Source: Pseudomonadota bacterium
GTDB lineage: Bacteria; Pseudomonadota; Alphaproteobacteria; Rhizobiales; Xanthobacteraceae
Reading direction: 5' to 3'
DNA length: 6,313 nucleotides
NCBI GenBank assembly: GCA_023392205.1
Contig: JAEVZN010000050.1
Span: 1-6,313, forward strand
The notes under the pieces were generated by a model. It did not search any database. It worked only from the letters and a program-made list of their open reading frames with translations, and had not been told where the DNA came from. The position numbers and the translations under genes are program-made. Positions 5,320 through 6,313 of this stretch are shown here, one piece after another (the first letter of the stretch is position 1; each line of letters opens with the position of its first letter).

Positions 5320-6313
5320 ATGAGCATCCGGTACATCATGCGCGTAGCGATTGCAGCTTTGCTGTTCGTTGGCCTCGGCAACGGGGTCTGTATTGCACAG
5401 GATTATCTGGTGCAGCCGGACGACAAGCTGAAGATCAAGGTTTATCAGATACCGGAACTGGCCGGCGAATATGTGGTCAGCGCGAGCGGCGCCGTCTCCA
5501 TCGGACCCGTCGGCGCGATCAGCGTGGCCGGCCTTTCGTCCGAAGAGATCGCCAGCCGCCTGTCGCAATTCCTGATACAGAAAGGCTTGTCGCAGCGGCC
5601 GGGCGTGTCGGTCGAGGTGATACAGGTCAGACCCATCTACGTTCTGGGAGATGTGCAGCGGCCGGGCGAATATCCCTATCGGCCCGGTCTCTCGGCCCTG
5701 CAGGCCGTCGGGCTCGCGGGCGGCTATTTTCGCTTTGGCGATCCCGGTCTCATGCGCCTTGAAAGAGAATCCATTTCATCGCGAGGCGATCTGAGAGCCC
5801 TGTCCAAGAAGCTGATTGCCCTGCGCGCGCGTCGGGCAAGGCTGAGTGCCGAGCTGGATGGACGTGTCGAAATCAGCTTTCCCGACGATCTCGTACATGA
5901 ATCGACGCGTGAAGGGTCGATCCTTCAACTCCTCGCGGAAGAACGTACGCTTCTGTCGCTCAACCAGAATGCGATCAAGCAGCAGGTGGAGAATCTCGAC
6001 CGGACGATTGCTCTTTACGAACGAGAGATCGCTACGATCGAAAATCAGATACAGTCGGAAAAGCAGCAGCTCGCGGCGGTCCAGCGCGAATTGTCGGAGG
6101 TGAAGTCGTTGTCGTCGCGGGGACTTGCGACCATGCCCCGTCAGACATCTCTGGAGCGCACGGCGGCACAGATCATGAGTGCAGAACAGGGGCTCCAGGC
6201 ACTGATACTGCGGGCGCGCCAGAGCATCACCGCCGCCGAGCAGAGAAAATTCGATCTTCAGAACGAGCGCCGGTCCAAACTGAATTCTGATCTTCTGCAA
6301 ACGCGGCTGGAGA
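5320..6313 (+). CDS. ExoF-like outer-membrane polysaccharide export protein with coiled-coil tail (3' end outside window)
   Basis: This OPX-type protein would form the periplasm/outer-membrane conduit for the polymer. The frame is open to the right edge, giving 331 residues. Residues 1-26 form a Sec signal peptide (positive start, hydrophobic core 8-20, likely cut after VCIA); the Cys at 24 has no proper lipobox, so a lipoprotein is unlikely. Residues 27-103 match the polysaccharide export (Wza N-terminal) domain, starting DYLVQPDDKLKIKVYQ. An SLBB-type segment follows, IYVLGDVQRPGEYPY (106-120) and ALQAVGLAGG (126-135). From about 157 the sequence becomes a charged, Gln/Glu-rich helix pattern, with probable coiled coils near 157-182, 202-262 and 276-331, broken by GLATMPRQTSLER (268-280). 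This layout fits ExoF-like proteins and not Wza. The start at ATG 5320 is 5 bp after the co-polymerase stop, with a weak purine-rich ribosome site (GAGAGACGG); ATG 5338 would still leave a signal peptide. I give no gene symbol because several paralogous systems share this form. Confidence 0.9.
   Translation, partial: MSIRYIMRVAIAALLFVGLGNGVCIAQDYLVQPDDKLKIKVYQIPELAGEYVVSASGAVSIGPVGAISVAGLSSEEIASRLSQFLIQKGLSQRPGVSVEVIQVRPIYVLGDVQRPGEYPYRPGLSALQAVGLAGGYFRFGDPGLMRLERESISSRGDLRALSKKLIALRARRARLSAELDGRVEISFPDDLVHESTREGSILQLLAEERTLLSLNQNAIKQQVENLDRTIALYEREIATIENQIQSEKQQLAAVQRELSEVKSLSSRGLATMPRQTSLERTAAQIMSAEQGLQALILRARQSITAAEQRKFDLQNERRSKLNSDLLQTRLE

Noticed and set aside
5388..5395. Lipoprotein signal in the export protein (Cys24)
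   Set aside because: The residues before the Cys are NGV, which do not fit a lipobox; an ordinary signal peptidase I site after VCIA is more likely.
5776..6300. 174-codon minus-strand frame opposite the export protein
   Set aside because: It is antisense to a clear OPX coding frame with signal peptide, export domain and coiled-coil pattern; its own sequence shows no family pattern.

Overview
The window is a chromosomal-type stretch of moderately high GC. Its gene families and codon habits fit an alphaproteobacterium, most likely of the Rhizobiales; this is inferred from protein family resemblance and not from a marker gene. All five genes that can be supported belong to surface polysaccharide synthesis or export. 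No RNA gene, insertion sequence, CRISPR array or phage gene is visible.

There are two divergent gene blocks. Leftward (minus strand, from about 3004 down to 1) are: a large multi-spanning membrane protein that looks like a GT-C-type or related envelope glycan protein (1265-3001); a WecG/TagA/CpsF-family glycosyltransferase that overlaps it by an ATGA junction (429-1268); a 243-bp gap with two stem-loops just after the transferase stop; and the first 61 codons of a protein starting with a HAD-phosphatase domain of the type fused to UbiA prenyltransferases (1-185, continuing off the left edge). Rightward (plus strand) are: a Wzc/ExoP-like polysaccharide co-polymerase fused to a BY-kinase-like ATPase domain (3518-5314), and 5 bp later an ExoF-like outer-membrane polysaccharide export protein with a long coiled-coil tail (5320 to beyond the right edge). 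Between the blocks lies about 0.5 kb without a convincing gene. It holds a near-perfect 21-bp palindrome (3110-3130), a second inverted repeat (3274-3299) and presumably both promoters.

A working model follows. The WecG-type enzyme adds a sugar to a polyprenyl-linked intermediate on the cytoplasmic face. The HAD-UbiA protein would handle a polyprenyl-phosphate or prenyl transfer. The multi-spanning protein may act on lipid-linked sugar at or across the inner membrane. The co-polymerase and export protein would control chain length and pass the polymer through the periplasm and outer membrane.

The most unusual point is the export pair. The co-polymerase has lost the Walker A lysine (Val383), has Gln in place of the Glu of the EX2RX2R motif, lacks a C-terminal tyrosine cluster, and lacks the long periplasmic coiled coil normal for its family. 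The export protein next to it carries an extended periplasmic coiled coil of its own. The kinase-like module may therefore be a non-catalytic (pseudokinase) version, with the periplasm-spanning part supplied by the partner protein.
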